Positions 36,560-47,737 of a DNA stretch of 64,000 nucleotides are shown here, in pieces; position 1 is the stretch's first letter, and each line of letters opens with the position of its first letter. The stretch comes from Agrobacterium tumefaciens (GTDB lineage: Bacteria > Pseudomonadota > Alphaproteobacteria > Rhizobiales > Rhizobiaceae): NCBI RefSeq assembly GCF_005221325.1, contig NZ_CP039888.1, positions 558,001-622,000 of the forward strand. The letters are read 5' to 3'. The position numbers were made by a program, and so were the translations under genes. The notes beneath the pieces were generated by a model. The model had not been told where the DNA came from, did no database searches, and was given only the letters and a program-made list of their open reading frames with translations.

Positions 36560-37000
36560 ATGATTTCGCAGAAGGCAAAATATGCGCTAAGGGCGCTTCT
36601 TTCGCTGGCAAAGGCCGACGGCGGCTGTCCTGTGCAAATTTCCGATATTGCTCGCGAACAGGCCATTCCGAAAAAATTCCTGGAACAGATTCTTCTCGAA
36701 ATGAAGAAGGAACGCATCGTCGAAAGCCGGCGTGGCAAGCAGGGCGGTTATCTGCTGGCGCGTCCGGCGACCGACATCACCTTCGGCGAGGTGCTGCGCC
36801 TCATCGATGGGCCTCTCGCTCCCTTGCCCTGTCTGTCACAGACCGCCTATCGCCGCTGCGAGGATTGCGATGGCGAGAAGCAATGCGAGATCCGCCACGT
36901 CTTCGCCCGCGTGGCAGATGCCACCCGCAACATCCTTTTCAATACCACCGTTGCCGATGCCGTTGCCGGTGTTGATGTGCCCGAGCTTTTGACGGCCTGA
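36560..37000 (+). CDS. Rrf2-family transcriptional regulator, probable sulfur/cysteine regulator
   Basis: The ATG at 36560 gives 146 residues. Upstream codons of the open frame are not family-like. It has the Rrf2 winged helix (MISQKAKYALRALLSLAKAD ... IPKKFLEQILLEMKKERIVESRRGKQGGY). Four cysteines lie in the usual loop (Cys91, 100, 103, 109), more than CymR has and close to the IscR/NsrR pattern, so it may carry an Fe-S cluster. It is flanked by cysHDN on one side and sbp-cysTWA on the other, so it most likely controls sulfate assimilation. Confidence 0.9.
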   Translation: MISQKAKYALRALLSLAKADGGCPVQISDIAREQAIPKKFLEQILLEMKKERIVESRRGKQGGYLLARPATDITFGEVLRLIDGPLAPLPCLSQTAYRRCEDCDGEKQCEIRHVFARVADATRNILFNTTVADAVAGVDVPELLTA

Positions 37001-37188
37001 CGAAAAAATCGTCTAAAACGCCGTAATATTTTTCGTCTCAGGCGCAAAAAATCGTCAAAAATGTGAAACGGTTTTGCATTCAGCAAAGTTTTACACGACG
37101 CTTGTTGCGTGTTTGGCTTATGCTGCGCTGTATTTGTTGCCCGGTGAAACGCTCTAGGGAAACACTTTTTCGATCGTATTCGGCCTCA

Positions 37189-37216
37189 TTGACCAACACT
37201 ACTCAACCAGTAGAGT
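37189..37216 (+). promoter_or_regulatory. sbp promoter with embedded inverted repeat
   Basis: TTGACC (37189-37194) and TAGAGT (37211-37216) are spaced by 16 bases. The inverted repeat CTACT-N5-AGTAG (37199-37213) lies between them and contains the 10-mer shared with the Rrf2 gene's own upstream region. It is a plausible Rrf2 operator. Confidence 0.55.
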
Positions 37217-37245
37217 TAAGCCATCGCAATCAGGAGGGAATACCG

Positions 37246-38271
37246 ATGTCCAAGCTTCTGTCCGGTTTGAGCGTTATTGCTCTTAGCCTTTCATTGGCTC
37301 TTGGCGGCGCTGGCTCGGCCGCCGCGCAGACCAAGCTGCTCAATGTGTCCTACGATCCGACCCGTGAGCTCTACAAGGATTTCAACGAGGCCTTCGCCAA
37401 GAAGTGGAAGGCCGATACCGGTGAAGACGTCACCATCCAGCAGTCGCATGGCGGCTCCGGCAAGCAGGCGCGTTCGGTTATCGACGGTCTGGAAGCGGAC
37501 GTGGTGACGCTGGCGCTGCAGAGCGACATCGACGCCATCGTCCAGAATTCCGGCAAGATCAACAAGGATTGGCGCACCCGTCTGCCGCACAATTCCTCAC
37601 CCTATACCTCCACAATCGTCTTCCTGGTGCGCAAGGGCAACCCGAAAGGCATCCATAACTGGGGTGATCTGGTGAAGGGCGACGTACAGATCGTGACGCC
37701 GAACCCGAAAACCTCGGGCGGCGCGCGCTGGAATTATCTGGCGGCCTGGGCCTGGGCGAACGAAGAGTTCAAGGGTGACAAGGACAAGATCAAGGCCTAT
37801 GTCGGCGAGCTCTATAAGCGCGCGCCCGTTCTCGATACTGGCGCCCGCGGCTCCACGGTGACGTTCGCACAGCGCCAGATCGGCGACGTGCTGCTCGCCT
37901 GGGAAAACGAAGCCTATCTGGCCGGCCAGGAATTCGGTGCTGACGCTTTCGATATCGTCGTGCCGCCGATCTCGATCCTTGCCGAGCCGCCGGTCGCCGT
38001 GGTTGACGCCAATGTCGATGCCAAGGGCACCCGCAAGGCGGCGGAAGCCTACCTGCAATATCTCTATTCCGACGAGGGCCAGAATATTGCGGCGAAGCAC
38101 TTCTACCGTCCATCCAACCCAGCCGTGGTTTCCAAGGACCTGCTGAAGCAGCTGCCTGACATCAAGCTCGTCACCATCGACGACCCGCAGTTTGGCGGTT
38201 GGGCCAAGGCGCAGCCGGAACATTTTGGTGACGGCGGCATCTTCGACCAGATTTACAAGCCCGCGAAGTAA
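37246..38271 (+). CDS. sbp: Sulfate ABC transporter, periplasmic binding protein
   Basis: The ATG at 37246 follows AGGAGGGAA and gives 341 residues. The signal peptide ends at GSAAAQ (about residue 28). The mature protein starts [20 protein letters not shown], the signature of sulfate/thiosulfate-binding proteins, and includes [20 protein letters not shown] and [20 protein letters not shown]. It delivers sulfate to CysT/CysW/CysA. It is the first gene of the transport operon. Confidence 0.96.
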   Translation: MSKLLSGLSVIALSLSLALGGAGSAAAQTKLLNVSYDPTRELYKDFNEAFAKKWKADTGEDVTIQQSHGGSGKQARSVIDGLEADVVTLALQSDIDAIVQNSGKINKDWRTRLPHNSSPYTSTIVFLVRKGNPKGIHNWGDLVKGDVQIVTPNPKTSGGARWNYLAAWAWANEEFKGDKDKIKAYVGELYKRAPVLDTGARGSTVTFAQRQIGDVLLAWENEAYLAGQEFGADAFDIVVPPISILAEPPVAVVDANVDAKGTRKAAEAYLQYLYSDEGQNIAAKHFYRPSNPAVVSKDLLKQLPDIKLVTIDDPQFGGWAKAQPEHFGDGGIFDQIYKPAK

Positions 38272-38280
38272 GCGGATGAT

Positions 38281-38356
38281 GGGGTGACGCGTAATCACCC
38301 CGTCCACGGGACAACAGAAATCAGAACCTGATCGACCGGACGCCGTGCCGGTCGAT
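38281..38356 (+). promoter_or_regulatory. Two intercistronic hairpins between sbp and cysT
   Basis: GGGGTGA/TCACCCC (38281-38301) and ATCGACCGG/CCGGTCGAT (38331-38356) are perfect stems without T-tracts. Such hairpins after a binding-protein gene often protect its mRNA and lower expression of the downstream permease genes. Confidence 0.55.
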
Positions 38357-38465
38357 ACTTTATAATAAGCGCCGGGGAATCCGGCTCCCAGAAAGCATTT
38401 CTAGGCGGGCAACCTCGGTTTTTCGTCCCGGAGATGTACAAAAACAAAGATTATCCGGAGCCTTG

Positions 38466-39323
38466 ATGAGCAATAATATTTCCGGAAACAGGTGGAAGTG
38501 GCGGCAGTCGAGTGTCATACCCGGCTTCGGCCTGACGTTCGGTTACACCGTCACCTATCTGTTTCTCATCATTCTTATTCCGCTCGGCGGCCTTGTCTGG
38601 TCCACGGCGAAACTGGGTTTTGCAGATTTCATTGCGATTGCCACCGATAGCCGCACGCTGAATGCGCTGCGTGTCAGTTTTGGGACGGCCTTCCTCGCCG
38701 CACTGGTCAACGCGGTTTTCGGCGTCATCGTCGCCTGGGTTCTGACGCGTTACCGCTTTCCCGGCCGTCGTTTCGTTGATGCCATCGTCGATCTGCCCTT
38801 CGCCCTGCCAACGGCGGTGGCAGGCATCGCGCTCACCACGCTTTATGCCAATCGCGGCTGGGTCGGTTCGCTGTTCGAACCCTTCGGCATCAAGATTGCC
38901 TTTACCCCGACCGGCATCGTCATCGCGCTCATCTTCATCGGTCTACCCTTTGTAGTCCGTACCGTGCAGCCGGTCATGGAAGAGATCGACCGGCAGGTGG
39001 AGGAAGTGGCAGCGACGCTCGGCGCCAACCGGTTCCAGACCATCACCCGCGTTCTGCTGCCGAGCCTCACTCCGGCCATCCTCACCGGCTTTGCGCTCGC
39101 CTTCGCGCGCGGTGTCGGCGAATATGGCTCGGTCATCTTCATCGCCGGCAATATCCCTTACGTCTCGGAAATCGCGCCGCTCCTCATCGTCATCCGGCTG
39201 GAGGAGTTCAATTACGCGGCCGCGACCGGCATCGCCACCATCATGCTGATCATCTCCTTCGCCATGCTGTTCCTCATCAATCTCATTCAGGCCTGGAGCC
39301 GCAAGAGGTACGGTTATGTCTGA
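38466..39323 (+). CDS. cysT: Sulfate ABC transporter permease CysT
   Basis: The ATG at 38466 gives 285 residues with six membrane helices. It has the inner-membrane ABC permease motif [20 protein letters not shown] (EAA loop) that contacts CysA. The family signature [19 protein letters not shown] is present. It overlaps cysW by eight bases, so the permease pair is translationally coupled. It is separated from sbp by about 190 bases with two hairpins. Confidence 0.96.
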   Translation: MSNNISGNRWKWRQSSVIPGFGLTFGYTVTYLFLIILIPLGGLVWSTAKLGFADFIAIATDSRTLNALRVSFGTAFLAALVNAVFGVIVAWVLTRYRFPGRRFVDAIVDLPFALPTAVAGIALTTLYANRGWVGSLFEPFGIKIAFTPTGIVIALIFIGLPFVVRTVQPVMEEIDRQVEEVAATLGANRFQTITRVLLPSLTPAILTGFALAFARGVGEYGSVIFIAGNIPYVSEIAPLLIVIRLEEFNYAAATGIATIMLIISFAMLFLINLIQAWSRKRYGYV

Positions 39324-40188
39324 GACCGCTTCCCGCACCTCGCCCCGGCCGTTTCGCGATCCCGCCAGTGAAAGCCTTCCCGCCCGGCTGGCGCTGATCG
39401 CCGTCGCCTTCCTGTTTCTCGCGGCCTTTCTCGTACTGCCGCTCGTCTCGGTCTTCTTCGAAGCGTTCCGCAAGGGCGCAGAGTCCTTCTGGGAAGCCAT
39501 CGTCGAGCCGGACGCGCTCTCTGCCATTCGCCTGACGCTGCTTGTCGCCGCTATCTCGGTGCCGCTCAACGTGGTTTTCGGGGTTGCCGCCGCCTGGGCG
39601 ATCGCGAAGTTCGAGTTCAAGGGCAAGGCGTTCCTGATCACCCTGATCGACCTGCCGTTCTCGATCTCGCCGGTCATATCCGGTCTGGTTTATGTCATCC
39701 TGTTTTCCTCGCACAGCGTGCTTGGGCCATGGCTGAAGAGCTACGGCATCGAAATCCTCTTCGCCGTGCCGGGTATCGTGCTTGCCACCATCTTCGTCAC
39801 CTTTCCCTTCGTCGCGCGCGAACTGATCCCGCTGATGCAGGATCAGGGCAATGGCGACGAGGAGGCGGCGATTTCGCTTGGCGCCTCCGGATGGCAGACC
39901 TTCTGGTATGTCACGCTGCCGAATATCAAATGGGGCCTGCTTTACGGCGTGCTGCTCTGCAACGCCCGCGCCATGGGCGAATTCGGCGCGGTCTCTGTTG
40001 TCTCGGGCCATATTCGCGGTGAGACCAACACCATGCCGTTGCATGTCGAGATACTCTATAATGAGTACAATATCGGCGCCTCCTTCGCCGTGGCAACGCT
40101 GCTCGCCGGTCTGGCGCTTGTGACGCTCGTTCTCAAAACCATTCTCGAAATACGCTTTGGCGCGGGCAACGCAGCCAGCAAGCATTGA
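39316..40188 (+). CDS. cysW: Sulfate ABC transporter permease CysW
   Basis: This 290-residue inner-membrane protein has six hydrophobic helices and an EAA-type loop ([20 protein letters not shown]). The CysW signature [20 protein letters not shown] is present. It pairs with CysT to form the sulfate channel. It overlaps cysT upstream, and cysA starts eleven bases after its stop. Confidence 0.96.
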   Translation: MSETASRTSPRPFRDPASESLPARLALIAVAFLFLAAFLVLPLVSVFFEAFRKGAESFWEAIVEPDALSAIRLTLLVAAISVPLNVVFGVAAAWAIAKFEFKGKAFLITLIDLPFSISPVISGLVYVILFSSHSVLGPWLKSYGIEILFAVPGIVLATIFVTFPFVARELIPLMQDQGNGDEEAAISLGASGWQTFWYVTLPNIKWGLLYGVLLCNARAMGEFGAVSVVSGHIRGETNTMPLHVEILYNEYNIGASFAVATLLAGLALVTLVLKTILEIRFGAGNAASKH

Positions 40189-40199
40189 AAGGCATATTC

Positions 40200-41240
<1,041 letters not shown>

Positions 41241-41285
41241 GGATAGCGGTGCGACTGACTGCCTTGCAGTCGCCCTCAGTTCTCC

Positions 41286-41398
41286 GTCATACCGGCCTCG
41301 AGCCGGTATCCACCCAGCCCAAGTCCTTGGGCTGAAAAGGCTGCTCTCGTCGCGCAGACGCGCGCCGGCTGGATGCCGGGTCAAGCCCGGCGTGACGG
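41286..41398. repeat. RIME-like intergenic repeat, copy B (intact)
   Basis: The element runs from CGTCATACCGGCC to GCGTGACGG and contains three hairpins: ACCGGCCTCGAGCCGGT, AGCCCAAGTCCTTGGGCT and the distal CCGGGTCAAGCCCGG. It matches copy C (57168-57281) and the interrupted copy A. Confidence 0.88.
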
Positions 41399-41491
41399 AA
41401 GGGACGTGTCACGAGTACTATCGAGCGTCGAGCCTGCACACCGGCATTCGAGGCGCGAATTTCCCCAACAGTTCAAGTAACACCCAGAAAC

Positions 41492-41518
41492 GGAAAAGGG
41501 CCGCCGAAGCGACCCTTC
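41492..41518 (-). terminator. Terminator of the small transcript upstream of the quinone oxidoreductase gene
   Basis: AGGG-CCGC-CGAA-GCGA-CCCT folds as a stem with one mismatch and a tetraloop (UUCG on the minus strand). On that strand it is followed by TTTTCC. Confidence 0.85.
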
Positions 41519-41581
41519 CATGAGTTTGGTCCTGTTTACAGACCCGGGACTGTTTCTCAACGTTCCGAAGGCAGAAGAGGT

Positions 41582-41656
41582 TTACAACGAGGGTTGCCCC
41601 GTCGAAAACACACCCTTTCCATTGCCTGCACCAGAGACCGAAATCTCACTAGACAT
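41582..41656 (-). CDS. 24-codon ORF with a maximal Shine-Dalgarno sequence
   Basis: The product would be MSSEISVSGAGNGKGVFSTG followed by QPSL. The ATG is preceded at one base distance by AAGGAGGTGATCC (41670-41658), 13 bases fully complementary to the 16S rRNA 3' end. A terminator with a UUCG loop follows the stop by 64 bases, so it is a small independent transcript. Product function is unknown. The peptide is Gly/Ser-rich and not hydrophobic. Confidence 0.55.
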   Translation of the reverse strand: MSSEISVSGAGNGKGVFSTGQPSL

Positions 41657-41729
41657 TGGATCACCTCCTTCCGATACGTTGAACATAACTAGAAGGTAGT
41701 ACGATTCGTCAGTAATGCAAGGGGTATGC

Positions 41730-42743
41730 TCACGACACCTTCATCACGATCTTGCCGATATGATTGCTGCTTTCCATCAGCTGGTGCGCCTCCACGACCT
41801 CGTCCAGCGTGAACACCCGGTTGATCACGGGCGCTACTTTTCCGCTTTCGATAAGCGGCCAGACCTGCTCGACAAGCTCATCGCGGATGGCGCGCTTCTC
41901 GTCTGCCGTGCGGGGGCGCATGGTGGAACCCGTGACGGTGAGGCGTTTGACCATGATCGGGCGCAGGTCGACCTTTTCGGCCACGGCACCACCCAGAAAG
42001 GCGATGATGGAGAGGCAGCCATCCTTGGCGAGTGCGGCAAGGTTCTTTTCGAAATAGGCCGCACCGATCATGTCGAGAACCACGTCGACGCCCTTGCCGC
42101 CGGTTTCGGATTTCACGACTTCGGCGAAATCCTCCTCGCGGTAATTGATCGCGCGCTTGGTGCCGAGCTTCACGCAGGCCTCGCACTTTTCCGCAGAGCT
42201 TGCCGTTGTATAAACTTCCGCGCCAAAGGCTTTCGCAAGCTGGATCGCCGTTGTGCCGATGCCACTGGTCCCGCCGTGGATGAGCACGGTCTCGCCCTCC
42301 GTCAGGCCCGCCATCTGGAAGAGATTGGCCCAGACGGTGAAGAAGGTTTCCGGCAGTGCTGCGGCTTTGACGGCATCATAGCCTTTGGGGAAGGGCAGGG
42401 CCTGCCCGGCGGGAACGGCGCAATATTGCGCATAACCGCCGCCATTGGCGAGCGCGCAGACCTTGTCGCCCGGCTTGAACTCATCAACGCCTTCACCGAG
42501 CGCGACCACCTCGCCGGCGATTTCCAGCCCGAGGATCGGGCTTGCGCCCTTCGGCGGCGGATAGATGCCCTGTCTCTGCGCAACGTCGGGACGGTTGACC
42601 CCCGCTGCCTCAACCTTCACCAATATCTCGCCTTTGGCGGGTTTCGGTAAAGGCGCCTGTGATGGGCGCATCACTTCCGGGCCGCCATGGGACGGAAGGT
42701 CGATGAAGCGCATTGTTTCGGGCAGGGGCTTGGTATCGGACAT
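41730..42743 (-). CDS. NAD(P)H:quinone oxidoreductase, zinc-independent MDR family
   Basis: The ATG at 42743 gives 337 residues. It is a quinone-reductase-type medium-chain dehydrogenase. It has GROES-like N-terminal domain residues ([20 protein letters not shown]), the quinone-oxidoreductase signature [20 protein letters not shown] and NADPH-binding [15 protein letters not shown]. No zinc-ligand Cys/His set is present. It resembles the human PIG3-type NADPH:quinone reductases by the [15 protein letters not shown] motif. Likely role is detoxification of quinones or reactive carbonyls. Confidence 0.93.
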   Translation of the reverse strand: MSDTKPLPETMRFIDLPSHGGPEVMRPSQAPLPKPAKGEILVKVEAAGVNRPDVAQRQGIYPPPKGASPILGLEIAGEVVALGEGVDEFKPGDKVCALANGGGYAQYCAVPAGQALPFPKGYDAVKAAALPETFFTVWANLFQMAGLTEGETVLIHGGTSGIGTTAIQLAKAFGAEVYTTASSAEKCEACVKLGTKRAINYREEDFAEVVKSETGGKGVDVVLDMIGAAYFEKNLAALAKDGCLSIIAFLGGAVAEKVDLRPIMVKRLTVTGSTMRPRTADEKRAIRDELVEQVWPLIESGKVAPVINRVFTLDEVVEAHQLMESSNHIGKIVMKVS

Positions 42744-42831
42744 GGGCAGGGGCAACTCCTCACTTGTCGGCGTCACCTGAAGATGTAGGTCAGATGTGCG
42801 CTCGAGGGAAGGAGGCCGTTTGTCGCTGGTG

Positions 42832-44634
42832 TCAATTTGCCTCGCCGAACACCCTGACGACGAGACCGCCTTCGTTTTCCTTCGCGGCCGCCTTGACGCC
42901 GGCAATCTCGCTGCCGATCCGCTCGGGATTGGCGATGATCGACCCCTTCGGCAGAGTGAGGACGCCGATGGAGCAGCGCAGCAGCGCAAAGTCGCGTTCA
43001 TTGCCGTTGCGGTCCTGGCCCTTCATGCATCCGGCGGCGCGGTCTTCGTCGGAATAGAGCCCGGCGACGTCGTCATGAAAATCGCTGAGCAGCCGCTCGA
43101 GGATTTCTGTCAGTTCCTCCACCGACCAGTCACGCACGCCAATGAAGAAGTCGTCGCCGCCAATATGGCCAAGGAAGCAATCGCCAGCGAAAAAGTAGCG
43201 GCGCATCAGCGCCGAAAACAGGGTGATGGCGTGGTCGCCGGCGTTGAAGCCGTATTTGTCGTTGAAGGGTTTGAAATTATCGAAGTCGCAATAACAGAAG
43301 AAGCGCGTCTCGTCGCCGTCACTGCAGCTATCGGCGATGAAGCCGCCAATGGCACGGTTGCCGGGCAGCGCCGTCAGTGGGTTCTGGTCCTGCGCCATCT
43401 TCAGCTGTTTTTCATTGATGACCTTGATGAGCGAGGCGGCCGAAACGATGCCGGCATAACGCATGTTTTCGGTCAGGATGATGCAGGCGCTGCCGCCCAT
43501 GCTGGCGAACATGTTCATCAGCTGGTCAGCATCCGCATCGAGGCCGACGATCGGCGCGGGATCGACGAAATGGGAAATGGTGCGCTCATAGATTTTGTTC
43601 TTGAGCAGGTCGCGGCCAAAGGGCCGGTAGATATATTCCTTGAGGTGATATTCGTTGATGACGCCGCGCGGTTCGCCATTGGCGTTGAGAACCGGGAAGA
43701 AGGCCTGCTGCGGGTTTCTGCGGAACAGTTCGAAGACGCTGTCGACGCTGTCATGTTCGAACACGGTGGGAAGGCGCTCGATTTCCCGGCGGATCAGAAT
43801 CTCGTCCAGCGTCTGGCTGTTGCGCCGCGCCACACCCATGCGGTTGAGATGCGGAAAACTCTCGGGCAATTCGCTGGTGAAGATCGTCGGCTTGGCGATC
43901 AGCCAGCCCTGCACCAGATCGACGCCGAATTCGCGGCAGGCCAAGAATTCCGCTTCCGTTTCGATGCCTTCGGCAATCACCCTGACGCCGAGAACATGGG
44001 CGATGTTGACGATGTTGCGCACCAGATGCTGCTTGCGTGGCAGATGGTCGATACCGGAGATGAAATGCCGGTCGATCTTGAGGTAATCCAGCGGGAAGTC
44101 GCAGAGCAGCTTCATCTCACCATGGCCAGCGCCGAAATCGTCGATCGCCAGCTTGAAGCCTTCCTTGCGCATGCGGGCGATCAGCGACGTAAATTCCGGC
44201 ACGCTGGTATTGTCGAAACGTTCCGAAAGCTCAAAGCAAATGGAGGAGGCGGGAATGCCTGCACGTGCCAGGTGGCCAACGAGCTTGTCGAGAATGGCAT
44301 CGCCATGCGGAATGAGCCGCACATCGAGATTGAGGAAAAGCGTAGCGGAGGAGAAGTCGGGCAGGGTGGAAAATTTCGCGAGCGCCCGGCTTGCCAGCAT
44401 CTGCTCGAAGGCCTTCAGCTCGCCATCCTCGGCGGCCTGGTCGAGAAGCGCCAGCGGATTGGAAAAACCAAGCCGGTCATGACCGCGCATCAGCGATTCA
44501 TAACCGAAAATCGTGCCCGTCGTCGCCTCGACAATCGGCTGGAACGCTGTTTCGAGCACAAGCTTCGCCATCGGAAACATCTGCCCGGAAGCAAAACGCC
44601 TGATGACATCGTTCTCTAGCGCGACGGCCTGCAT
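42832..44634 (-). CDS. EAL-CBS-GGDEF protein (c-di-GMP turnover)
   Basis: This 600-residue protein has no membrane segment. An EAL domain comes first (about 20-260) with GYESLMRG in place of [17 protein letters not shown] and [10 protein letters not shown], so most phosphodiesterase residues are kept. A pair of CBS motifs (about 280-400) follows, and a GGDEF domain (about 415-590) with GGDDF at about 491-495. The degenerate GGDDF and the overall order resemble proteins that hydrolyse c-di-GMP and use the GGDEF part to bind GTP. CBS domains may sense adenine nucleotides. It probably lowers c-di-GMP. Confidence 0.93.
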   Translation of the reverse strand: MQAVALENDVIRRFASGQMFPMAKLVLETAFQPIVEATTGTIFGYESLMRGHDRLGFSNPLALLDQAAEDGELKAFEQMLASRALAKFSTLPDFSSATLFLNLDVRLIPHGDAILDKLVGHLARAGIPASSICFELSERFDNTSVPEFTSLIARMRKEGFKLAIDDFGAGHGEMKLLCDFPLDYLKIDRHFISGIDHLPRKQHLVRNIVNIAHVLGVRVIAEGIETEAEFLACREFGVDLVQGWLIAKPTIFTSELPESFPHLNRMGVARRNSQTLDEILIRREIERLPTVFEHDSVDSVFELFRRNPQQAFFPVLNANGEPRGVINEYHLKEYIYRPFGRDLLKNKIYERTISHFVDPAPIVGLDADADQLMNMFASMGGSACIILTENMRYAGIVSAASLIKVINEKQLKMAQDQNPLTALPGNRAIGGFIADSCSDGDETRFFCYCDFDNFKPFNDKYGFNAGDHAITLFSALMRRYFFAGDCFLGHIGGDDFFIGVRDWSVEELTEILERLLSDFHDDVAGLYSDEDRAAGCMKGQDRNGNERDFALLRCSIGVLTLPKGSIIANPERIGSEIAGVKAAAKENEGGLVVRVFGEAN

Positions 44635-44801
44635 ATGTCTCTCCGCTCATGTTCTTACGCCCCGGTTTTTAATCCCTGGGCGCCCATTATTTTTGGGCAA
44701 ACAATTGCAGATCACAGGTCAACAAAAGCTTTCACCGCTGTGAAGCTTTCGTGAACCTTTTATAACAACCCCTTGGATATTAAAGGTTGTTGCGCGGCGG
44801 G

Positions 44802-45038
44802 TCAGGCCGTTCGCGCGTGTCCGGTGTGCGCGGCGTAAAGGTCCGCGACGTTGAGCCGCTCCCGGTCCGCATCCGCTGCTGGTTTTGAAGCCGCTCTGGT
44901 GCCATGCGCGGTGGAGGCCGCCCACAGGCGCAGTGCCTCACGAACGACCTCACTGCCGGAAGCATAAGCTCCGCAGTTCACGGCTTCGCGCATCCTTGCT
45001 GCCTGTTCCGGGGAAATCGATACTGTTACCATTGGCAT
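44802..45038 (-). CDS. Lone ParD/RHH-type antitoxin
   Basis: This 78-residue protein opens MPMVTVSISPEQAARMREAV and continues GAYASGSEVVREALRLWAA, a classic ribbon-helix-helix (ParD/CopG) pattern. The ribosome site GGGAG is in front of the ATG. The usual ParE gene should start within a few bases of its stop, but the next 165 bases hold no such frame. It is therefore an orphan, either solitary repressor or remnant of a pair. It overlaps no other gene. Confidence 0.85.
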   Translation of the reverse strand: MPMVTVSISPEQAARMREAVNCGAYASGSEVVREALRLWAASTAHGTRAASKPAADADRERLNVADLYAAHTGHARTA

Positions 45039-45356
45039 GATATCACTCCCTTCTTTAAACGCTGCGAACGGTCTTTCGATGTCCGGTTTACGGATCGGGT
45101 GCCGTCGTGGTCTATGGCGGGCATTTTTATCGTTTTTCGTCTGGCGCCGCTTCCAACGAAATTTGTATCAAAGACGATAGTAGCACGAAACGCATCCTAT
45201 TCCCAATTCGCAGTATATCACGGTTTAGTTTTTCCCCCGTGATCCGGGCCGCAACACGGGTTCGCCGGTTTGGCCGGTGCGTGTGAAACTATCACCATCC
45301 AACGGCGAAAAATATGATCCATCGCAAATCCGCGACAGGAAATGGCGCGTTTTTTA

Positions 45357-45376
45357 TTGATTGATCGATCAATCAA
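45357..45376. promoter_or_regulatory. BetI operator (perfect 20-bp palindrome)
   Basis: TTGATTGATC/GATCAATCAA is a perfect 20-bp palindrome, 32 bases before the betI ATG. BetI-type TetR regulators bind such TTGATTGATCAATCAA-like sites in their own promoters, so this is the likely autoregulated operator of betI-betB-betA. The intergenic region to its left (45039-45350) has no other clear element. Confidence 0.8.
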
Positions 45377-45407
45377 GAATATTTTGCGCTTCATCAAGGA
45401 GACGCTT

Positions 45408-46028
45408 ATGCCCAAGATCGGAATGGAGCCTCTGCGCCGCAAGGCGCTTGTGGATGCGGCGTTACGCACCATAGGTCACCATGGTTCGCTGAATGTGACA
45501 ATGTCTGATATCGCCCGGGAAGCGGGCGTGTCGGCGGCGCTTGCGCATCATTATTTCGGCAGCAAGCAGCAATTGCTTCTGGAAACAATTCGCAGCCTGC
45601 TGCGTGATCTGAGGCGTGATGCCGTGGCGGCGCTGATCCGCGCCTCCGGTCCGCGTGAAAAGCTGAGCGCCATCGTGCATGTCTCCTTCCAGAGCGACCA
45701 GTTCACGCCCGAAACGGTGGCGGCATGGCTTGCCTTTTACGTCGAGGCGCAGCGTTCGGAAGAAACACGCCGCCTGCTGGTCATTTATTCCCGCCGTCTC
45801 CGTTCCAATCTCATGGCGAGCCTCAACCGGCTCTGCCCGCCCGACGATGCCGCACGCATCGCCGAAGGGGCGGCGGCGCTGATTGACGGGCTTTATATCA
45901 GGCACAGCCTGCGTTCCGCCCCGCTTGGCCTCGCTTCCGCGCCGGCGCTCGTCGAGGATTATTTCGACATGCAGCTCAAATCTTTTCCCGATGGACAGCG
46001 CCTGAAGCCGTCCGTCCGCATTCTCTAG
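45408..46028 (+). CDS. betI: TetR-family repressor BetI
   Basis: The ATG at 45408 ([20 protein letters not shown]) gives 206 residues, the family length. The N-terminal TetR helix-turn-helix lies at about residues 27-47 ([20 protein letters not shown]). The C-terminal helical domain binds choline in the family. It sits immediately before betB (12 bases) and has a 20-bp palindrome upstream, so it should repress the bet genes until choline is present. Confidence 0.95.
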   Translation: MPKIGMEPLRRKALVDAALRTIGHHGSLNVTMSDIAREAGVSAALAHHYFGSKQQLLLETIRSLLRDLRRDAVAALIRASGPREKLSAIVHVSFQSDQFTPETVAAWLAFYVEAQRSEETRRLLVIYSRRLRSNLMASLNRLCPPDDAARIAEGAAALIDGLYIRHSLRSAPLGLASAPALVEDYFDMQLKSFPDGQRLKPSVRIL

Positions 46029-46039
46029 GAGACTTCGAC

Positions 46040-47521
46040 ATGACCATTGCGACTCCCCTCAAGGCGCAGCCGAAAGCCTCGCATTTCATCGACGGGGACT
46101 ATGTCGAGGACAATACCGGCACGCCGTTCGAAAGCATCTTCCCTGCGACGGGTGAGGTGATCGCAAGGCTGCATGCGGCGACGCCCGCCATCGTCGAGCG
46201 CGCCATCGCCGCGGCCAAACGCGCCCAGAAGGAATGGGCGGCAATGAGCCCCATGGCGCGCGGCCGCATCCTCAAGCGCGCCGCCGATATCATGCGTGAA
46301 CGCAACGATGCGCTTTCCACGCTCGAGACGCTGGATACCGGCAAGCCCATTCAGGAAACCATCGTCGCCGATCCCACCTCCGGCGCCGATGCCTTCGAAT
46401 TTTTCGGCGGCATCGCGCCTTCCGCTTTAAATGGCGATTACATCCCGCTCGGTGGTGATTTCGCCTATACCAAGCGCGTGCCGCTCGGCGTCTGCGTCGG
46501 CATTGGCGCGTGGAACTATCCGCAGCAGATCGCCTGCTGGAAGGCTGCACCGGCACTCGTCGCCGGCAATGCCATGGTCTTCAAACCGTCTGAAAACACC
46601 CCGCTCGGCGCCTTGAAGATCGCCGAAATCCTCATCGAGGCCGGCTTGCCCAAGGGGCTCTTCAACGTCATTCAGGGTGATCGCGATACCGGCCCGCTGC
46701 TGGTGAACCACCCCGATGTCGCCAAGGTGTCGCTCACCGGCTCGGTGCCGACCGGCCGCAAGGTGGCCGCCGCCGCCGCCGGGCATCTGAAACATGTGAC
46801 GATGGAACTCGGCGGTAAGTCGCCGATGATCGTCTTCGACGACGCCGATATCGAAAGTGCTGTCGGTGGGGCCATGCTCGGCAATTTCTATTCCTCCGGC
46901 CAGGTCTGCTCGAACGGCACGCGTGTTTTCGTGCAGAAAAACGCGAAGGAGCGTTTTCTCGAAAACCTGAAAAAGCGCACCGAGGCGATGATCCTCGGCG
47001 ATCCCCTCGATTACGCCACCCATCTCGGCCCGCTGGTCTCCAAGGCACAGCAGGAGAAGGTTCTGTCCTATATCGAAAAGGGCAAGGCGGAGGGTGCGAC
47101 GCTGATTACCGGCGGCGGCATTCCCAACAATGTTGCGGGCGAAGGCGCCTATGTTCAGCCGACCGTTTTTGCGGATGTGACTGACGATATGACCATCGCC
47201 CGCGAGGAAATCTTCGGGCCCGTCATGTGCGTGCTGGATTTCGAGGATGAGGACGAGGTCCTCGCCCGCGCCAACGCCACCGAATTCGGACTGGCCGGCG
47301 GCGTCTTCACCGCTGATCTCGCCCGCGCCCACCGCGTGGTGGATCGGCTGGAGGCGGGCACGTTGTGGATCAACACCTATAACCTCTGCCCGGTGGAAAT
47401 CCCCTTCGGTGGTTCCAAGCAATCCGGTTTCGGACGGGAAAATTCGGCGGCGGCGCTGGAGCATTATAGCGAGTTGAAGACGGTTTATGTGAGCACGGGG
47501 AAGGTGGAAGCACCTTATTGA
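46040..47521 (+). CDS. betB: Betaine aldehyde dehydrogenase
   Basis: This 493-residue aldehyde dehydrogenase oxidises betaine aldehyde to glycine betaine with NAD+. The catalytic glutamate is in MELGGKSP and the catalytic cysteine in [11 protein letters not shown]. The cofactor-binding [11 protein letters not shown] and the C-terminal [19 protein letters not shown], which is typical of BetB, are also present. Start follows AGGAGACTTCGAC. Its neighbours betI and betA support the assignment. Confidence 0.97.
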   Translation: MTIATPLKAQPKASHFIDGDYVEDNTGTPFESIFPATGEVIARLHAATPAIVERAIAAAKRAQKEWAAMSPMARGRILKRAADIMRERNDALSTLETLDTGKPIQETIVADPTSGADAFEFFGGIAPSALNGDYIPLGGDFAYTKRVPLGVCVGIGAWNYPQQIACWKAAPALVAGNAMVFKPSENTPLGALKIAEILIEAGLPKGLFNVIQGDRDTGPLLVNHPDVAKVSLTGSVPTGRKVAAAAAGHLKHVTMELGGKSPMIVFDDADIESAVGGAMLGNFYSSGQVCSNGTRVFVQKNAKERFLENLKKRTEAMILGDPLDYATHLGPLVSKAQQEKVLSYIEKGKAEGATLITGGGIPNNVAGEGAYVQPTVFADVTDDMTIAREEIFGPVMCVLDFEDEDEVLARANATEFGLAGGVFTADLARAHRVVDRLEAGTLWINTYNLCPVEIPFGGSKQSGFGRENSAAALEHYSELKTVYVSTGKVEAPY

Positions 47522-47536
47522 GGGTTGGCGAGTGTG

Positions 47537-47700
47537 GCTCACCCCCCTCTGTCCTGCCGGACATCTCCCCCACAAGGGGGGAGATCGACGCGAGGCGAGG
47601 TGCCGCCCATCTCGACGTTTGAGATTGAAGTGACAAACGAGCGTCTTGCCGATCTCCCTCCTTGTGGGGGAGATGCCCGGCAGGGCAGAGGGGGGTAAGC
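47537..47700. repeat. Large palindromic repeat between betB and betA
   Basis: CTGCCGGACATCTCCCCC and its counterpart GGGGGAGATGCCCGGCAG, extended by CCCCCCTCTG/CAGAGGGGGG, form long inverted arms around about 80 bases of linker. It lies within the operon, so it would be transcribed and could act as a processing or attenuation site. Confidence 0.8.
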
Positions 47701-47737
47701 CCCACCCAGAACCGGAACCCTCGGGAGAGAAACGGTA

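Noticed and set aside
41658..41670. Exact match to the 16S rRNA 3' tail on the plus strand, as an rRNA fragment
   Set aside because: Only 13 bases match and they sit as a Shine-Dalgarno directly before a minus-strand ATG. No further rRNA sequence is present.
42796..44619. 607-codon plus-strand ORF opposite the EAL-CBS-GGDEF gene
   Set aside because: The minus strand encodes clear EAL, CBS and GGDEF domains. The antisense frame has no recognisable motif.
44635..44801. Remnant parE after the lone antitoxin
   Set aside because: I translated the gap by eye and found no ParE-like strand or helix pattern.
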